64,000 bases of DNA from Epiperipatus broadwayi (Eukaryota > Onychophora > Udeonychophora > Euonychophora > Peripatidae). Location: contig JAQFVV010006270.1 in assembly GCA_028023455.1 (NCBI GenBank), forward strand, positions 5,544,834-5,608,833, read 5' to 3'. This document shows positions 21,301 to 29,422 of the stretch, piece by piece. Within the stretch, counting starts at the first letter, position 1. Every line of letters starts with the position of its first letter. The translations under genes and the position numbers were made by a program. The notes under the pieces are model-generated. The model was not told where the DNA came from and searched no databases. It was given only the letters and a program-made list of their open reading frames with translations.

Positions 21301-24130
21301 ATCGGCTGGCTGTGAGAAGCATAACGGACAAAGTAATCATTAATACAGAAACCGGAAAACCTTATGAGAAAGATGTGTGCAAAAAAAAACATCAGCTCAC
21401 GTTATTATCCGAGAAGTTTTTAGCCAATAAACAACTGTATTGTAACATCTTTCCTACTCGATCTAGCTCTCAATGGCTTTTTTCTTTACTCAAAGATAAA
21501 TGAAAATATTGAAAGACATTATAGATGACATTAAGGATAATGTGGCAAGCTCCGATAGCCATTGCAGAAAGAATTTCAAAAATTATTTTGAAGGATAGAC
21601 CAGGTGCTGGCATTAGCAAGGGAGTACTTCAAAGGTGACCATAGTGATATTCAGCAATGAGGTACAAACTTTTTCTAGGATCAATTCACGAATTTAATTA
21701 TCAGACCTCGTATAGTTTTCCTCACAAAGTCATATTTTCTTTAAAATGCTATTGGTAAATTGCTGTTTCTTTATACCAGCTATCTTTTTTGTATTCTCGA
21801 TATCATTTGAAAAAAATGTATTGTATAAAAAAATTCTATCTATGTGATTAAATAGTGGAAATGTGGTTGCAGTCTCAGCATATAAAGTTTATTGTGGTTT
21901 TTTGTAAACATGTAAGACAGGATAACAAGACCAAAAAAAAAAAAGAATGAAGTATCTCGTAGAGAAAACAAAACTGGTTCCATAGGAAGACGTTCAAACA
22001 TCACATCATATTACAACACTAACTGAATCCATAATCTAAAATATTTGTTATATTGGTAAGATATAAATCAAAACAGTTTTTAAATATCACAGGAATATAA
22101 ACCAATATTGAAGAAAAAGATGATTATCAATAACTGTATAGTGGTTTCAGTTAAGATTTCCATTCTTATTTAATCTCTGGTTGGGGAATATTTTTACTGA
22201 CCAACATCGGATAATTAAATAGATTATCATATCTTTGGGCCAGCTATCAAAGAAAAAAATTAAGCCAGTCAAATATATATTAAGTTTAGTCTCCAGATTT
22301 GATCCAATTTCAAGGCATGTTAAACAAATTTATAATACTAAGTAATTTAATTGGAATGTGCATAAATTTATCATAAAAACTACACCAACTTTATTGATTT
22401 CCAAAGTCTGAACCATCTTCAAGTAAGTTCATTAATATTTTAAAACAATTTGCAAGTTCTAATTTAAATTCATTGGAATATTTTTTTACGGTTAGGAATA
22501 TCAATTGTTAAGACTATCTTTTTTTTATTTGTTTTCTTCTGTCTAATTTTGCATTACTTTGTATAGTATATATTACTAATTGATAATCACTTCCTATGTT
22601 GAATCTCTAATGTAACAATCTTGAATTACATATTTTCTATTAGTCAAAATATAATCCAATTCTGTCGTATCTTCATTTGGAGGCTTTCTTGTCCATTTTT
22701 GTTTTCTCAAAGAGTTTTTCTTTTTGCAAATTCAACAGTGTTATGTCCCCTCTCATTCCTATCATTATTTTTTGTTTACCAATTATAGCAATAAAATCTC
22801 ACAATAATTTTATAAAATTTTGTTTGGTCTTATCAAAAATGTTTTGTATATCCATATAAAAATCCTTTTCTTCGTCACAGTGAAAATGGAGGGGGGGGGC
22901 TCAATTATCTGATTTGATATATTCCATTAAGTTGAATTATCTGATTTGATTCTATTTGATATATCAATCACCATAATGTTCCTTTTTTTTTTTTATTTAT
23001 AATGGAATTACACTCTACTTGTGTTTCCCGAAGTTGTCTTTATAGTAAATCATATCCAATTTTAAAATTGTTTCTTCGCCTCTTAACTTCACCAACAATG
23101 TCCAGTTCATATGTTAAGACAGTTCTTTCAGTTCATGAACCCTTCCTACACTCGGAAAGTGATCTGCAGTTATGGATATCTAAATAAAAGTCAGCCTGGA
23201 TCCACAATTAGAGGATTCTTAGCACCCTTTGTCTCTGGCTTCCAACTGCTGCCTTTATAAAGCCTCCTGGAAAAAATGTGTCATAATTTAGTTTTATCTA
23301 TTGTCAATGAAACCCACCAACTAGATTTCATAATCTGTAAGCAACAAAAAAGTGAATCCACTTCTCGTCTGACATTGAAACTGTTCAATTAACAGTGAAA
23401 TCGAATAAATTTAAAAGCAAAAATCTTTAATCACCAAAATGCTAAAACAGCTTCAATAAATCACTTAAATTTACATTTACAAAACAGTATTATTCTTTTA
23501 ATAACTTCACAAACTATCATAATCAATTATATATAATGCTAAACTGATATATATATATAATTATCTATAAAACAATTATTTAAATTACAGTAAACCCATC
23601 ATCAATTTACATCAATTTAGCATTATGCATTTGTTATATGATAGTTTGCAAGATTACTCAAAGAAACAATAATTCCACTTTGTAGGTGTAAATTTAAGCA
23701 GATTCTTTTGCAACTGTAGTAACATCTTTTATCAGTTTTAATATACTATTTGATATTTTAGATTTCGGAATAAGTAGATTCATTTGCTTGTAGATGGCGT
23801 TTGGCTGGTATTGTAAATGCTGTATGTAGTTCTATAATTTGCTATATGGATATGTCAGTTAACATTATGTATATTTATAAAACAGTAAATACTTCTTTGA
23901 CTAAGTGCTTCAATTTTTTTTTCTAAATGTAATATTCAATTTAAACTAATCTGTTTGATTTCAATAAATATTAGAATTTACTTATTCTCAACTTTGTAAA
24001 AAAAATTATTTATATTAAAAATTTTGAAAATTGCTATTTTGAAATTTGTCGTCTATAAGCACTTCTTAGTGAAATTAATTTTTTTTTTTTTTCAGTTCAT
24101 TGTAAATCAAACTACATTGTTGTTGGATGA
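182..24130 (+). CDS. NELFCD: NELF-C/D (negative elongation factor C/D, TH1-like), C-terminal part, six exons joined
   Basis: The six exons 182-318, 5574-5688, 12474-12569, 15478-15618, 20169-20298 and 24096-24130 splice in one frame into about 217 residues ending at a stop. The product follows the C-terminal third of animal NELF-C/D (about 580-590 residues in human) nearly without gaps. Hallmark stretches are [85 protein letters not shown] and the terminal HCKSN. In the known family this subunit joins NELF-A, NELF-B and NELF-E and, with DSIF, stalls RNA polymerase II just downstream of promoters in the nucleus. All introns are GT-AG and no exon carries a frameshift or internal stop, so this looks like the living gene. 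The N-terminal two thirds lie upstream of the window. The only neighbour, SNRPB, is convergent. Confidence 0.95.
690..1431 (+). mobile_element. Merlin-like (IS1016/IS1595-related) DNA transposon, decayed
   Basis: The ends form an 18-bp inverted repeat, CCGAAACATATGTGCTCT at 690-707 against CCGAAACATACGCGCTCT read backwards from 1431, with 16 of 18 matching. Inside, on the + strand, is a broken N-terminal transposase. A segment near 880-960 reads [20 protein letters not shown], and 1005-1115 reads [18 protein letters not shown] followed by DADGVRW. This looks like the CxxC zinc-ribbon and DGxRWxCR motif that opens the ISXO2/IS1595-type transposases of eukaryotic Merlin elements. The catalytic DDE region is not seen in this copy. 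A SINE sits at 1225-1339. I found no clear 8-9 bp target duplication. What I see are the inverted repeats and motifs; the family name is inference. Confidence 0.5.
1225..1339 (-). mobile_element. tRNA-derived SINE, family 1, copy a (inside the Merlin-like element)
   Basis: Read on the - strand, this begins with a tRNA-like head. TGGTGGTCGAGAGGTCAGTG gives a box-A-like region and GGTTCGCATCC is a box B. It ends in an A tail, seen as a run of T at 1225-1240. Imperfect target duplications of about 12-15 bp (AGRGYCACCATTTTT) flank it at about 1214-1228 and 1340-1354. It is not a tRNA gene, because the tail and duplications mark it as retroposed. Confidence 0.7.
2200..4520 (+). mobile_element. RTE-type LINE, decayed, copy 1
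   Basis: Many frames with stops and shifts, read in order, follow an RTE-clade endonuclease/reverse transcriptase. Near 2230-2330 is [20 protein letters not shown] (endonuclease core). Near 2435-2560 are [30 protein letters not shown] and FFEKNES. At 3330-3350 is a VPGNDG box of the reverse transcriptase, and at 3950-4065 are VIVFANNA and [13 protein letters not shown]. Near 4400-4500 is the C-terminal tail [10 protein letters not shown]. The LRFADDI-type catalytic box just before VFANNA is ruined. The element is dead and about 2.3 kb long. A second copy in the same orientation is at 61.8 kb. Confidence 0.75.
5195..5235. repeat. 40-bp motif shared with the 10.9-kb fold-back spacer
   Basis: Read in reverse, this gives TTTCATGCTAAACCAGCA followed by CAGTTGG. 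Nearly the same string occurs at about 10899-10932, between the arms of the fold-back element at 10781-11075. About 29 of 33 positions match by eye. It probably marks a fragment of the same repeat family. Confidence 0.45.
5574..5688 (+). CDS. NELFCD: NELF-C/D exon (second in window)
   Basis: This exon is 115 nt long: one base completing the split Arg codon, then 38 codons. The acceptor is TTACAG at 5568-5573 and the donor is GAG|GTAAGT at 5689. It encodes [18 protein letters not shown] and ends [13 protein letters not shown], one of the most conserved stretches of NELF-C/D. Conservation and phase both fix the boundaries. Confidence 0.95.
7347..7446 (+). repeat. Long direct repeat, left copy
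   Basis: About 100 bp starting AATAAAAGCTTGTTTAGAG and ending TGACTTTTTATTATTACT recurs at 7715-7817 with only small indels. The two copies bracket 268 bp. That is far longer than any target duplication, so recombination or a duplication with insertion is more likely. Confidence 0.7.
7715..7817 (+). repeat. Long direct repeat, right copy
   Basis: This is the partner of 7347-7446. Differences are a 6-bp loss (GGTAAA) and a 2-bp gain (AA). Part of the 268 bp between the copies (near 7595-7640) resembles 38545-38590. Confidence 0.7.
9400..10165. repeat. Possible element bounded by imperfect inverted repeats
   Basis: The string near 9400-9445, with TTGGTATTGGGACCCTGGTT, is matched in reverse near 10120-10165 (TTGGTATTAGAACCCTAGTT). 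No coding capacity or target duplication is clear for the roughly 0.77 kb enclosed, so this is a weak call. Confidence 0.35.
10555..10724. mobile_element. Hairpin MITE, two 81-bp arms
   Basis: Arms 10555-10635 and 10644-10724 are almost perfect reverse complements around an 8-nt loop. The terminal sequence is GTAATATTTACTAAGGCTG and the inner sequence is GGGACCTCTACAGGTCTTAA. One arm plus its left flank (TTATAAATTTATTTA, CACATTGATTACGTA) recurs at 34758-34882, so this is a mobile family. The near-identity of the arms suggests a young insertion or gene conversion between arms. Confidence 0.75.
10781..11075. mobile_element. Fold-back element, two 118-bp arms with 59-bp spacer
   Basis: Arms 10781-10898 and 10958-11075 are near-perfect reverse complements. 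Outer ends read AATAGACAGGGCATGAGCAC and inner ends ACCAATATACGTA. The spacer carries a motif also found in reverse at 5195-5235. No ORF is present. It behaves like a non-autonomous fold-back element. Confidence 0.75.
12125..12220 (-). mobile_element. tRNA-derived SINE, family 1, copy b
   Basis: On the - strand this has the same tRNA-like head as the copies at 1.2 and 16.1 kb. The box-B-like sequence sits at about 12154-12166 and has a one-base loss. A T run at 12125-12134 represents the A tail. No clear target duplication is visible. Confidence 0.6.
12474..12569 (+). CDS. NELFCD: NELF-C/D exon (third in window)
   Basis: This exon is 96 nt long, exactly 32 codons in phase 0. The acceptor is ACTTTAG at 12467-12473 and the donor is CAG|GTACAA at 12570. 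It encodes [20 protein letters not shown] followed by [12 protein letters not shown]. This is the less conserved helical linker that in the family precedes [10 protein letters not shown]. It is short enough to be missed by a length-filtered ORF search, and was found from the frame and homology of its neighbours. Confidence 0.92.
12570..15477 (+). other. NELFCD intron, 2.9 kb
   Basis: This is a GT-AG intron. It holds one imperfect hairpin element (14389-14546). The 102-codon frame on the - strand near 14.65-14.96 kb is low complexity and resembles no family. I saw nothing else of note. Confidence 0.8.
14389..14546. mobile_element. Imperfect hairpin element
   Basis: Arms 14389-14460 and 14465-14546 begin TATGCCTGG and end CCAGGCATA. 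They meet at TGTAATCA/TGATTACA around a 4-nt loop. Arm identity is roughly three quarters, so it is older than the hairpins near 10.6 and 10.9 kb. A fragment TAGTGCACTTTTGACTAAG near 14995 resembles part of an arm. Confidence 0.55.
15478..15618 (+). CDS. NELFCD: NELF-C/D exon (fourth in window)
   Basis: This exon is 141 nt long, 47 codons in phase 0. The acceptor is TGTTTTAG at 15470-15477 and the donor is GAG|GTTAGT at 15619. It encodes [34 protein letters not shown] and [13 protein letters not shown], which are near-identical in animals. It has no internal stop. Confidence 0.95.
16082..16193 (-). mobile_element. tRNA-derived SINE, family 1, copy c
   Basis: On the - strand, the tRNA-like head reads TTGGTGGTTGAGAGGTCAGC, followed by a box B GGGTTCGCTTCC and an A tail (T run at 16082-16094). 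Direct repeats of about 13 bp, AAGGGTTGCAGTT and AAAGGTTGCAGTT, flank it at 16069-16082 and 16194-16206. This is a clean retroposition signature. Confidence 0.7.
16755..16800 (-). repeat. tRNA-like remnant
   Basis: On the - strand a short stretch contains GAGTTCGAATCT, close to a pol III box B, after a GGATTCAAGC start. No tail or partner box A is clear. It may be a worn SINE head or chance. Confidence 0.25.
17768..18235 (+). repeat. Dispersed repeat unit, copy a
   Basis: The unit begins near 17775 with AAAACAGTTAAAACTCTCCA and contains CAATATCCCCAGACTAGTTT, TCTTAGGATCTAATGCAACC and TTAGGCAGGATTGGT. At 18187 the starting sequence returns (AAAACAGGCAAAACTCTCCA, then AGTAGTGCCACT), so the copy is one unit plus the head of the next. 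It matches 44390-44900 along its length. The 73-codon frame in it on the - strand is not conserved as a protein. Confidence 0.65.
19140..19855 (+). pseudogene. hAT transposase remnant (ZBED5/SCAND3-type), C-terminal half
   Basis: Short frames in series follow the hAT dimerisation region of ZBED5/SCAND3-like transposases. [18 protein letters not shown] lies at about 19163-19216. [18 protein letters not shown] lies at about 19575-19625. Then come SYLAEYG, a one-base loss, ITNLLTEK and DLKMLLTK, ending AKHKVHPFH and TAA at 19853-19855. The family usually reads SYLxExGFS, then L..KRNRL, then HPSH. Stops and shifts show that it is dead. Upstream sequence from about 18.7 kb may be the rest but is too worn to call. 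Confidence 0.55.
20169..20298 (+). CDS. NELFCD: NELF-C/D exon (fifth in window)
   Basis: This exon is 130 nt long: 43 codons plus one base of a split Val codon. The acceptor is GGCATAG at 20162-20168 and the donor is TTG|GTGAGA at 20299. It encodes [19 protein letters not shown] and an acidic, variable stretch ([19 protein letters not shown]), as in other animals. The frame stays open for some way into the intron, so the end rests on the donor and on phase match to the terminal exon. Confidence 0.94.
21102..21503 (+). other. Unassigned reading frame with one stop
   Basis: A single frame of 134 codons is broken by one TGA at 21282-21284, unusual in such AT-rich intron sequence. The product is Lys-rich, for example [17 protein letters not shown] and [18 protein letters not shown] recognise no family. 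It could be a worn transposon or retrocopy exon. No splice sites with clear support flank it. Confidence 0.25.
22520..23285 (-). mobile_element. RTE-type LINE, endonuclease part, copy 3 (reverse strand)
   Basis: Read on the - strand, the fragments follow the RTE endonuclease in order. [16 protein letters not shown] and [10 protein letters not shown] lie at about 23150-23010. [56 protein letters not shown] and [10 protein letters not shown] follow at about 22900-22570. Stops and frameshifts break it throughout. The reverse transcriptase part is not recognisable to its left. It lies inside the last NELFCD intron in antisense to the gene. Confidence 0.65.
24096..24130 (+). CDS. NELFCD: NELF-C/D terminal coding exon
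   Basis: This is a 35-nt terminal coding piece after a long poly-T/TTCAG acceptor (24079-24095). Two bases complete the split Val codon, then [10 protein letters not shown] and TGA at 24128-24130. The family normally ends FIxHCKSN plus a few residues, so the stop is where expected. Phase and the HCKSN motif make this tiny exon secure. Confidence 0.9.
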
Positions 24131-24760
24131 AACTTAATACATAATAAACCTGCAAGACCCTTTTGTACATATTTCAAGATTTTGTAATGTTTCTATTTAT
24201 TTGTATTTGATGTATTTAAAAAAGACTGTATAAAGTTCAAAGTGTATTCAGAAACCTATTACAAATTTATTTGATTAAATTTAGTGATAAAAAAATCAAA
24301 GCACTTTTATGAGTCTAATTTTTAAAAAACTACAAATTCCATATAATAATAATTTTGTTTAACTTTATTATTTCTTTTTTCCCCATGCATAAGTGTACAT
24401 ATTGGAAAAGCTTGCCAAGTTGAAAATCATACAATTAGACTAAAAACCTTATTCTAAAATCTAATCACAAGTGTCTTCTTTTCTATTTAGTGGAATCATC
24501 TAAAATTCAATTTAGAGAAATATTTTAGTGAAAAATTTCTGACTGTATTTAATAATTTCTGATTGAACTGTTTACAAAACATCAAAGAAAATTGTCATTT
24601 TGCGTTACTTATATCATTCCAAATACAAGACTCATAATTGGATTGGAAGATATGTAATACTAATGTTTTCTATTTTTGGACATGTATGTTGAACCATAAA
24701 GCTGACATGAACTAAATTGTGTCGCAATAAGCTGCATGAAAAAATAAACATAATTAACTA
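24131..24760 (+). other. NELFCD: NELFCD 3' UTR with candidate poly(A) signals
   Basis: AATAAA occurs at 24143-24148, only 13 nt after the stop, and again at 24743-24748 and 24907-24912. The first would give an unusually short 3' UTR, and the second a more ordinary one of about 0.6 kb. Without transcripts the used site cannot be chosen. The 3' limit given here is the second signal plus a short spacer. Confidence 0.4.
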
Positions 24761-24997
24761 TTTTAATCATTCTTGATTATAAGTGTGTTTATCTGCTAAA
24801 AACAATATGGTTAGTATAATTTTAAGTCTTGCAAATCCCCCCCTTCCCCAAAAAAGAAGTATAATTTCAACAAAAATATAAATTGTATGAATATTTATAA
24901 AACTTCAATAAATTTAGTTAATAACTGGTCAATTAAAAATGAATGGAATTTAATAGCTAAAGTTGTATAGAGTATGTTTTTTTATTTATTTTGTTAT

Positions 24998-25722
24998 ATC
25001 TTTCGTGCTTATTATAATACTTATCTGACAGCCAATCAGATGTTATGATAACTGTCTAGATAACGATCAAACCGTAAATACAAGACAGAATTTTACAAGA
25101 AAAGGGCGGTCACACTTTTCTTTACTTGTCTTTCTATATATCTAAGCCAGTCTGAAGTATCTAGGTTTGAAAGCGTGAAGCTTTAAATATCTTCACATTT
25201 AACTCACTGAGTCTAAATTACAAATATACAGCGCGAAATCCTACGATTTACTACGCAGTAGTTTTTAGATGTTATAACTTGCAGTAATGTATGTAAATAA
25301 TATTTATTTTATATAAAGCGCAGATTGGCTGTCAGATAAGTATTATAATAAGTGTGAAAGATTTGCAGTCTTTCAATTTAATTTCAACTAACTATCTGCG
25401 CTTTATATAAAATAAATATTATTTACATACGTTACTGCAAGTTATAACATCTAAAAAACTACTGCGTAGTAAATAGTAGGATTTCGCGCTGTACATTTGT
25501 AATTTAGACTCAGTGAGTTAAATGTGAAGATATTTAAAGCTTCACGCTTTCAAGCCTAGATACTTCAGGCTGGCTTAGATATATAGAAAGACAAGTAAAG
25601 AAAAGGGTGACCGCCCTTTTCTTGTAAAATTCTGTCTTGTATTTACGGTTTGATCATTATCTAGATAGCTATCATAATATCTGATTGGCTGTCAGATAAG
25701 TATTATAATAAGCGTGAAAGAT
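24998..25722. mobile_element. Large fold-back element, 328-bp arms
   Basis: Arms 24998-25325 and 25394-25722 are reverse complements, with only a few mismatches seen by eye. The outer end is ATCTTTCGTGCTTATTATAA and the inner end is TTATATAAAGCGCAGAT. The 68-bp spacer (25326-25393) begins with another copy of the terminal sequence in the same orientation as the right end. The block 25323-25413 recurs as a direct repeat at 25683-25773. No transposase frame is present. The structure fits a non-autonomous fold-back DNA transposon altered by a nested or partial duplication. Confidence 0.75.
25323..25413 (+). repeat. Direct repeat at spacer of fold-back element, copy 1
   Basis: About 91 bp from GATTGGCTGTCAGATAAG through TTTCAATTTAATTTCAACTA to CTTTATATAAAAT is repeated at 25683-25773 with one or two differences. 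It spans the left arm's inner edge, the spacer and the start of the right arm. Confidence 0.7.
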
Positions 25723-25773
25723 TTGCAGTCTTTCAATTTAATTTCAACTAACTATCTGCGCTTTATATAAAAT
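25683..25773 (+). repeat. Direct repeat at right end of fold-back element, copy 2
   Basis: This is the partner of 25323-25413. It overlaps the right terminus and extends about 50 bp past it, so the element's right boundary is ambiguous. The true unit may be arm plus spacer, duplicated. Confidence 0.7.
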
Positions 25774-25899
25774 ATTATTTATGTTATACTGTATAGTCCA
25801 TTTTTTCAACTTTTATTGAATCTCTGTCATAATTTTATTGTTTTATTCATGTTTTTATTTATTTTTTTTACTTTCATTATAGAATACTAGACAGTATTC

Positions 25900-26120
25900 T
25901 ATCTGCAACACTTGTTTAACGTTAACATTTGAAAAGGGCACAAAAACTATGTGCTGAAAAAGGCTTTTTATACATTGTACCGGATCTCACTAGCATTAAG
26001 AAGTCACTTGAGGGCGCGATTAGGTTATTTAATGAATTTAGAAAATTTATTTCAGGTGACCAGATATCCACCAACGATGATGAGCATCCTGATACAAAAT
26101 AAATTACATGCCCCTGACAT
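25900..26120 (+). other. Unassigned coding-like tract
   Basis: A frame just before 26100 encodes KRAQKLCAEKGFLYIVPDLT, KSLEGAIRLFNEFRKF and ends STNDDEHPDTK followed by a stop. An acceptor-like TTTCATTATAG precedes it at about 25881. Base composition is less AT-biased than the surroundings. I know no family it matches, and it may be a worn exon or transposon piece. Confidence 0.25.
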
Positions 26121-26578
26121 CAGCTCAGCTTAAGAGTATTAGACTGAATTATTACGCAATTGATAGACAAACATCAGCCAAATTAATAATATTATAATTA
26201 AATGAAAATAATAAAATCATAAGATTAATAATGCATCTATGAATGTCTTAAGATAGTATTTTATTCTTGGCAGCTTTGTCAGTTAAGTTGATCCCATACT
26301 CAATTTCTTCAAAAATTAAAATCATCTTTTAACCGCATTTTATAACATAAGGATGTATGCTATATGTGACAATGACTTTTAATAAATAAAACATGCAATT
26401 TTATCTCATTGAATGCTTAGGCATATATGCATAGAACAGAACATGGGAGGCAATATAATACCACTTAATGATTATATGTCAAATAAGACTGGCTAGTCAA
26501 TATAAGAGAGGCATGAGAAGCTAATTTTACGTTTATCATGCAAAAGACAAGCAAGTCAACGATTGGTAACCTGTTTAA

Positions 26579-26910
26579 ATGAATATGAGCTTGATTGAAA
26601 CATTGCGGTCAGCGGCTCAGACAAATTTGCCAATATATGGCCACTCCAGAGTAAATGACCAAGATGAAGACAGTAGACAGTCTGGGAAACCAGCAGAAAT
26701 AATAATATCGACCAGGTGGATACTTAGCTACCTAGAAAATAACGGTATTCATATTGATGAGTTTTTAAGTCTACACATACAAGTAGATGAAAAATTTTTA
26801 TGTAACTGCTTTGGCTCTTCAGGTGTGTATCATCAATATTGTAATTTCCACAAAGCGATAAAGACAGAAAATACTCATTCACAAACAAGGCCTTCAATGG
26901 AGTCTAAACG
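26579..26910 (+). CDS. Hypothetical 112-codon ORF with splice donor at its end
   Basis: ATG at 26579 follows directly after an in-frame TAA, so the start is closed upstream. The ORF runs 112 codons to TAG at 26915-26917, but a consensus donor AAAC|GTAAGT sits at 26910/26911. A possible partner exon starts after TTTTTCTTATAG near 27593 and would add about six residues (HAFDIW) before a stop. Visible features are SGKPAEIIISTRWILSYLEN and CNCFGSSGVYHQYCNFH, with Cys and His clustering near the end. No signal peptide or membrane segment is seen and the family is unknown. It could be a small gene, a retrocopy or chance. Confidence 0.3.
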
Positions 26911-28419
26911 TAAGTAGAATATCAGCTCGGAACACAATTTTAATTTTTTTAATAATTTTTTAATTATTTGAAAAAATGATTTAATTTTTATTAATTTGAG
27001 TTTGTAGTGGGTGTGTCTATAGCAATTATATATTTATTTATGCTCATATAGAATTCATATCTACAGTAATTTTGTAAGTTCTAATCCACTTATTTTATAA
27101 AAATAATGATCCTCAAAAAGTTTAATAATTTATTATTATGTTTATATGGTGTGTTTGTGAAAGTAATGATTTACAAAACTAATAATCAAATGTACAGAAA
27201 GATTGCATATGCAGGCAAATAATCAAATTCTGATTCTTTGTCTGTACCTTGATATTCATGCTGTGGAGTCATTCTGCTTTTGCTATATGTTTCATCACAT
27301 TATTTTCAAGTCTATAGCTAACAAATGGACTATATGCAAATAAATTATATCTATGTGATACAATAAATATAACAATAGCATCACTGGTGTGCATAAAGAA
27401 TATAAACATAACTGATTTACACAAAAAAATATAAAATGAAAAAATGAACCTCATTTTATCAGTGATACAGACAGTAGCCTACAATTCCTAGTTTTATAGA
27501 CAAGAAGCCAATTGCTATGATGACAAATGCATATCTATCTTCTGGAAATGATTTGTTTTGTATCTTTTATTAGGATGAATCTTTTTCTTATAGACGCCTT
27601 TGACATTTGGTAATTTTTGGGGTACAAGATAAAAATGAATTTTTATGCGAATACTTTTGGAGATTCTGAAGTTATGGATTATCTCAGGTAAGACATATTA
27701 TATATGGTTTGAAAGATAATTTTGTGAGGAATACAAAGAAATTATGAACAAACAATAAAGTAATAATTATTTCAGTAAATGGTTATCACTATTTGTCTTA
27801 GACTAATTGTTTTCCTTCATTTTTCTAGTTTCTATTAATGTAATTTTTTTTGTTCTAACATAATAAAAACTGAAGTTATTGTGAAAATTGTGTCCCGGGC
27901 CAGTTTTTTAAACAATTCAATATGGCATTCTAGATCCAAGCAGGTAAGACATATTATGTACAAGCGTTACAATGTTTTAGTCAATCTAAAAATCAAATCA
28001 CACATATATAAATTGATTAATGCTAATTAAAAGAAAAAGTTCATTTTAGACATTATTACAATCTTCTTTTTAAAAGATTTTACTGAAATTCCAAACTTGT
28101 TTTCTTATATTCTAAGAGAGACAGGGAGAGGGATTGAATTATTCTACAATAATGATTTAACTTCATTAAGAATTATCAAAACTTTCAATGCAATGGAAAA
28201 AATTTCTTTCAGTTATATTTTTTTAACATCATAAATTCTGAATTAAAGCGTATTCTAAAAGAAACAATAAAACATTCATACATGTCTGATATATATATAC
28301 GATATTAAATAATAGATGCAAAAAATAAAACATTTAAATTTAATATTAAGGTTAATAGAAACAAATAATGCGCATTTATAATATTTTAAAATATATAAAA
28401 GTTTATATTATCGCTAAAT

Positions 28420-28960
28420 CCTTCAAAGGTGCTACTTTTGATTTCCTGTAATTTTATTGAAGAGACCTATTTTGGTCCATTTTACGGTTGTACTTGTCCA
28501 GGTGGTCAGTTGTCTTATTTGTTATGTTGGCTTTAGGAGAACAGCTTTCTTAAAGATTTAAGATTTCATGACATGTTGCAGGATGGCTTGACTTAGAGCA
28601 CGGAATTCTTGGTAAGGTGCCTTGCCCTGCTTATTTTGAAGGACACCATTAGGGAAAAAAATTTTTAAACTGCCAACCAAATTGTTGGTGGTATCTATGA
28701 TTTTGAGAGTTGTTAAGAAGTGCAGTTTGTCGCAGAGTGAAGAGTCCCAGCGTCTGGAATATGATCTTGACTAATTGAAGAATGGATCGATGAATGTCCG
28801 AATGATTGAATCTAAAGAATGACTCTAATAGAATCTACTGACTCAATCACTGAATTAATAAATGAATAGCTTCTGCCTAGGTTGAACACTTTCTGAATGA
28901 AACTAGATTTTGGGAAGCTTTTATATCCATTTGTTCTACCACACAAATTTTTCTAGAACT
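28420..28960 (-). other. Unassigned GC-richer tract, possibly a retrocopy 3' end
   Basis: On the - strand a frame reads TTNNLVGSLKIFFPNGVLQ and then QGKAPYQEFRALSQAILQHV before a stop (about 28685-28580). AATAAA follows about 120 bp later (near 28456). Composition differs from the flanks. I cannot assign the protein. It may be the tail of a processed pseudogene or of an unknown repeat. Confidence 0.3.
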
Positions 28961-29422
28961 TTCAAGATTAGCATTTCACAATAACCAGGTTTTTAATCAA
29001 TTAAATAGAACTTTTTTTTTTTTACATTTCATATTAATTTTATTATGTTTTATCTGAACAATCTTAACTTTTAAATTTTGTTATCATGAAAGATCAAAAT
29101 TTTATTTTGAAGTTCATTGTTCTATAAAGCTTTAAAATAATCTTACATAAAAGATAATGGATTTATTTAAAAACTTTACTTTTTTTTTTTATTTTTTAAA
29201 AAAAAAAAGATTGACATTACTTTTAGTAAACAACAAATTATTCTAGCAATTTGTGTGTGCTTATTTACATGTGCCCACAATTTTCTAACATGTTTAATAT
29301 AAAATTGGGAAAAATTTTAAATTTGCAAATAGAAATTTTAGCTGAAATCTCACTCTTCTACATATATAGATTTGAAACACGGCAAAGCATCTGTCTCAAT
29401 ATATATATACTTTTTATATATA

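Larger units (their letters stand above)
20299..24095 (+). other. NELFCD last intron, 3.8 kb, with reverse-strand RTE fragment
   Basis: This intron holds a reading frame of unknown origin (21102-21503) and the endonuclease part of an RTE LINE on the - strand (about 22520-23285). The rest is AT-rich and without recognisable content. Confidence 0.8.
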
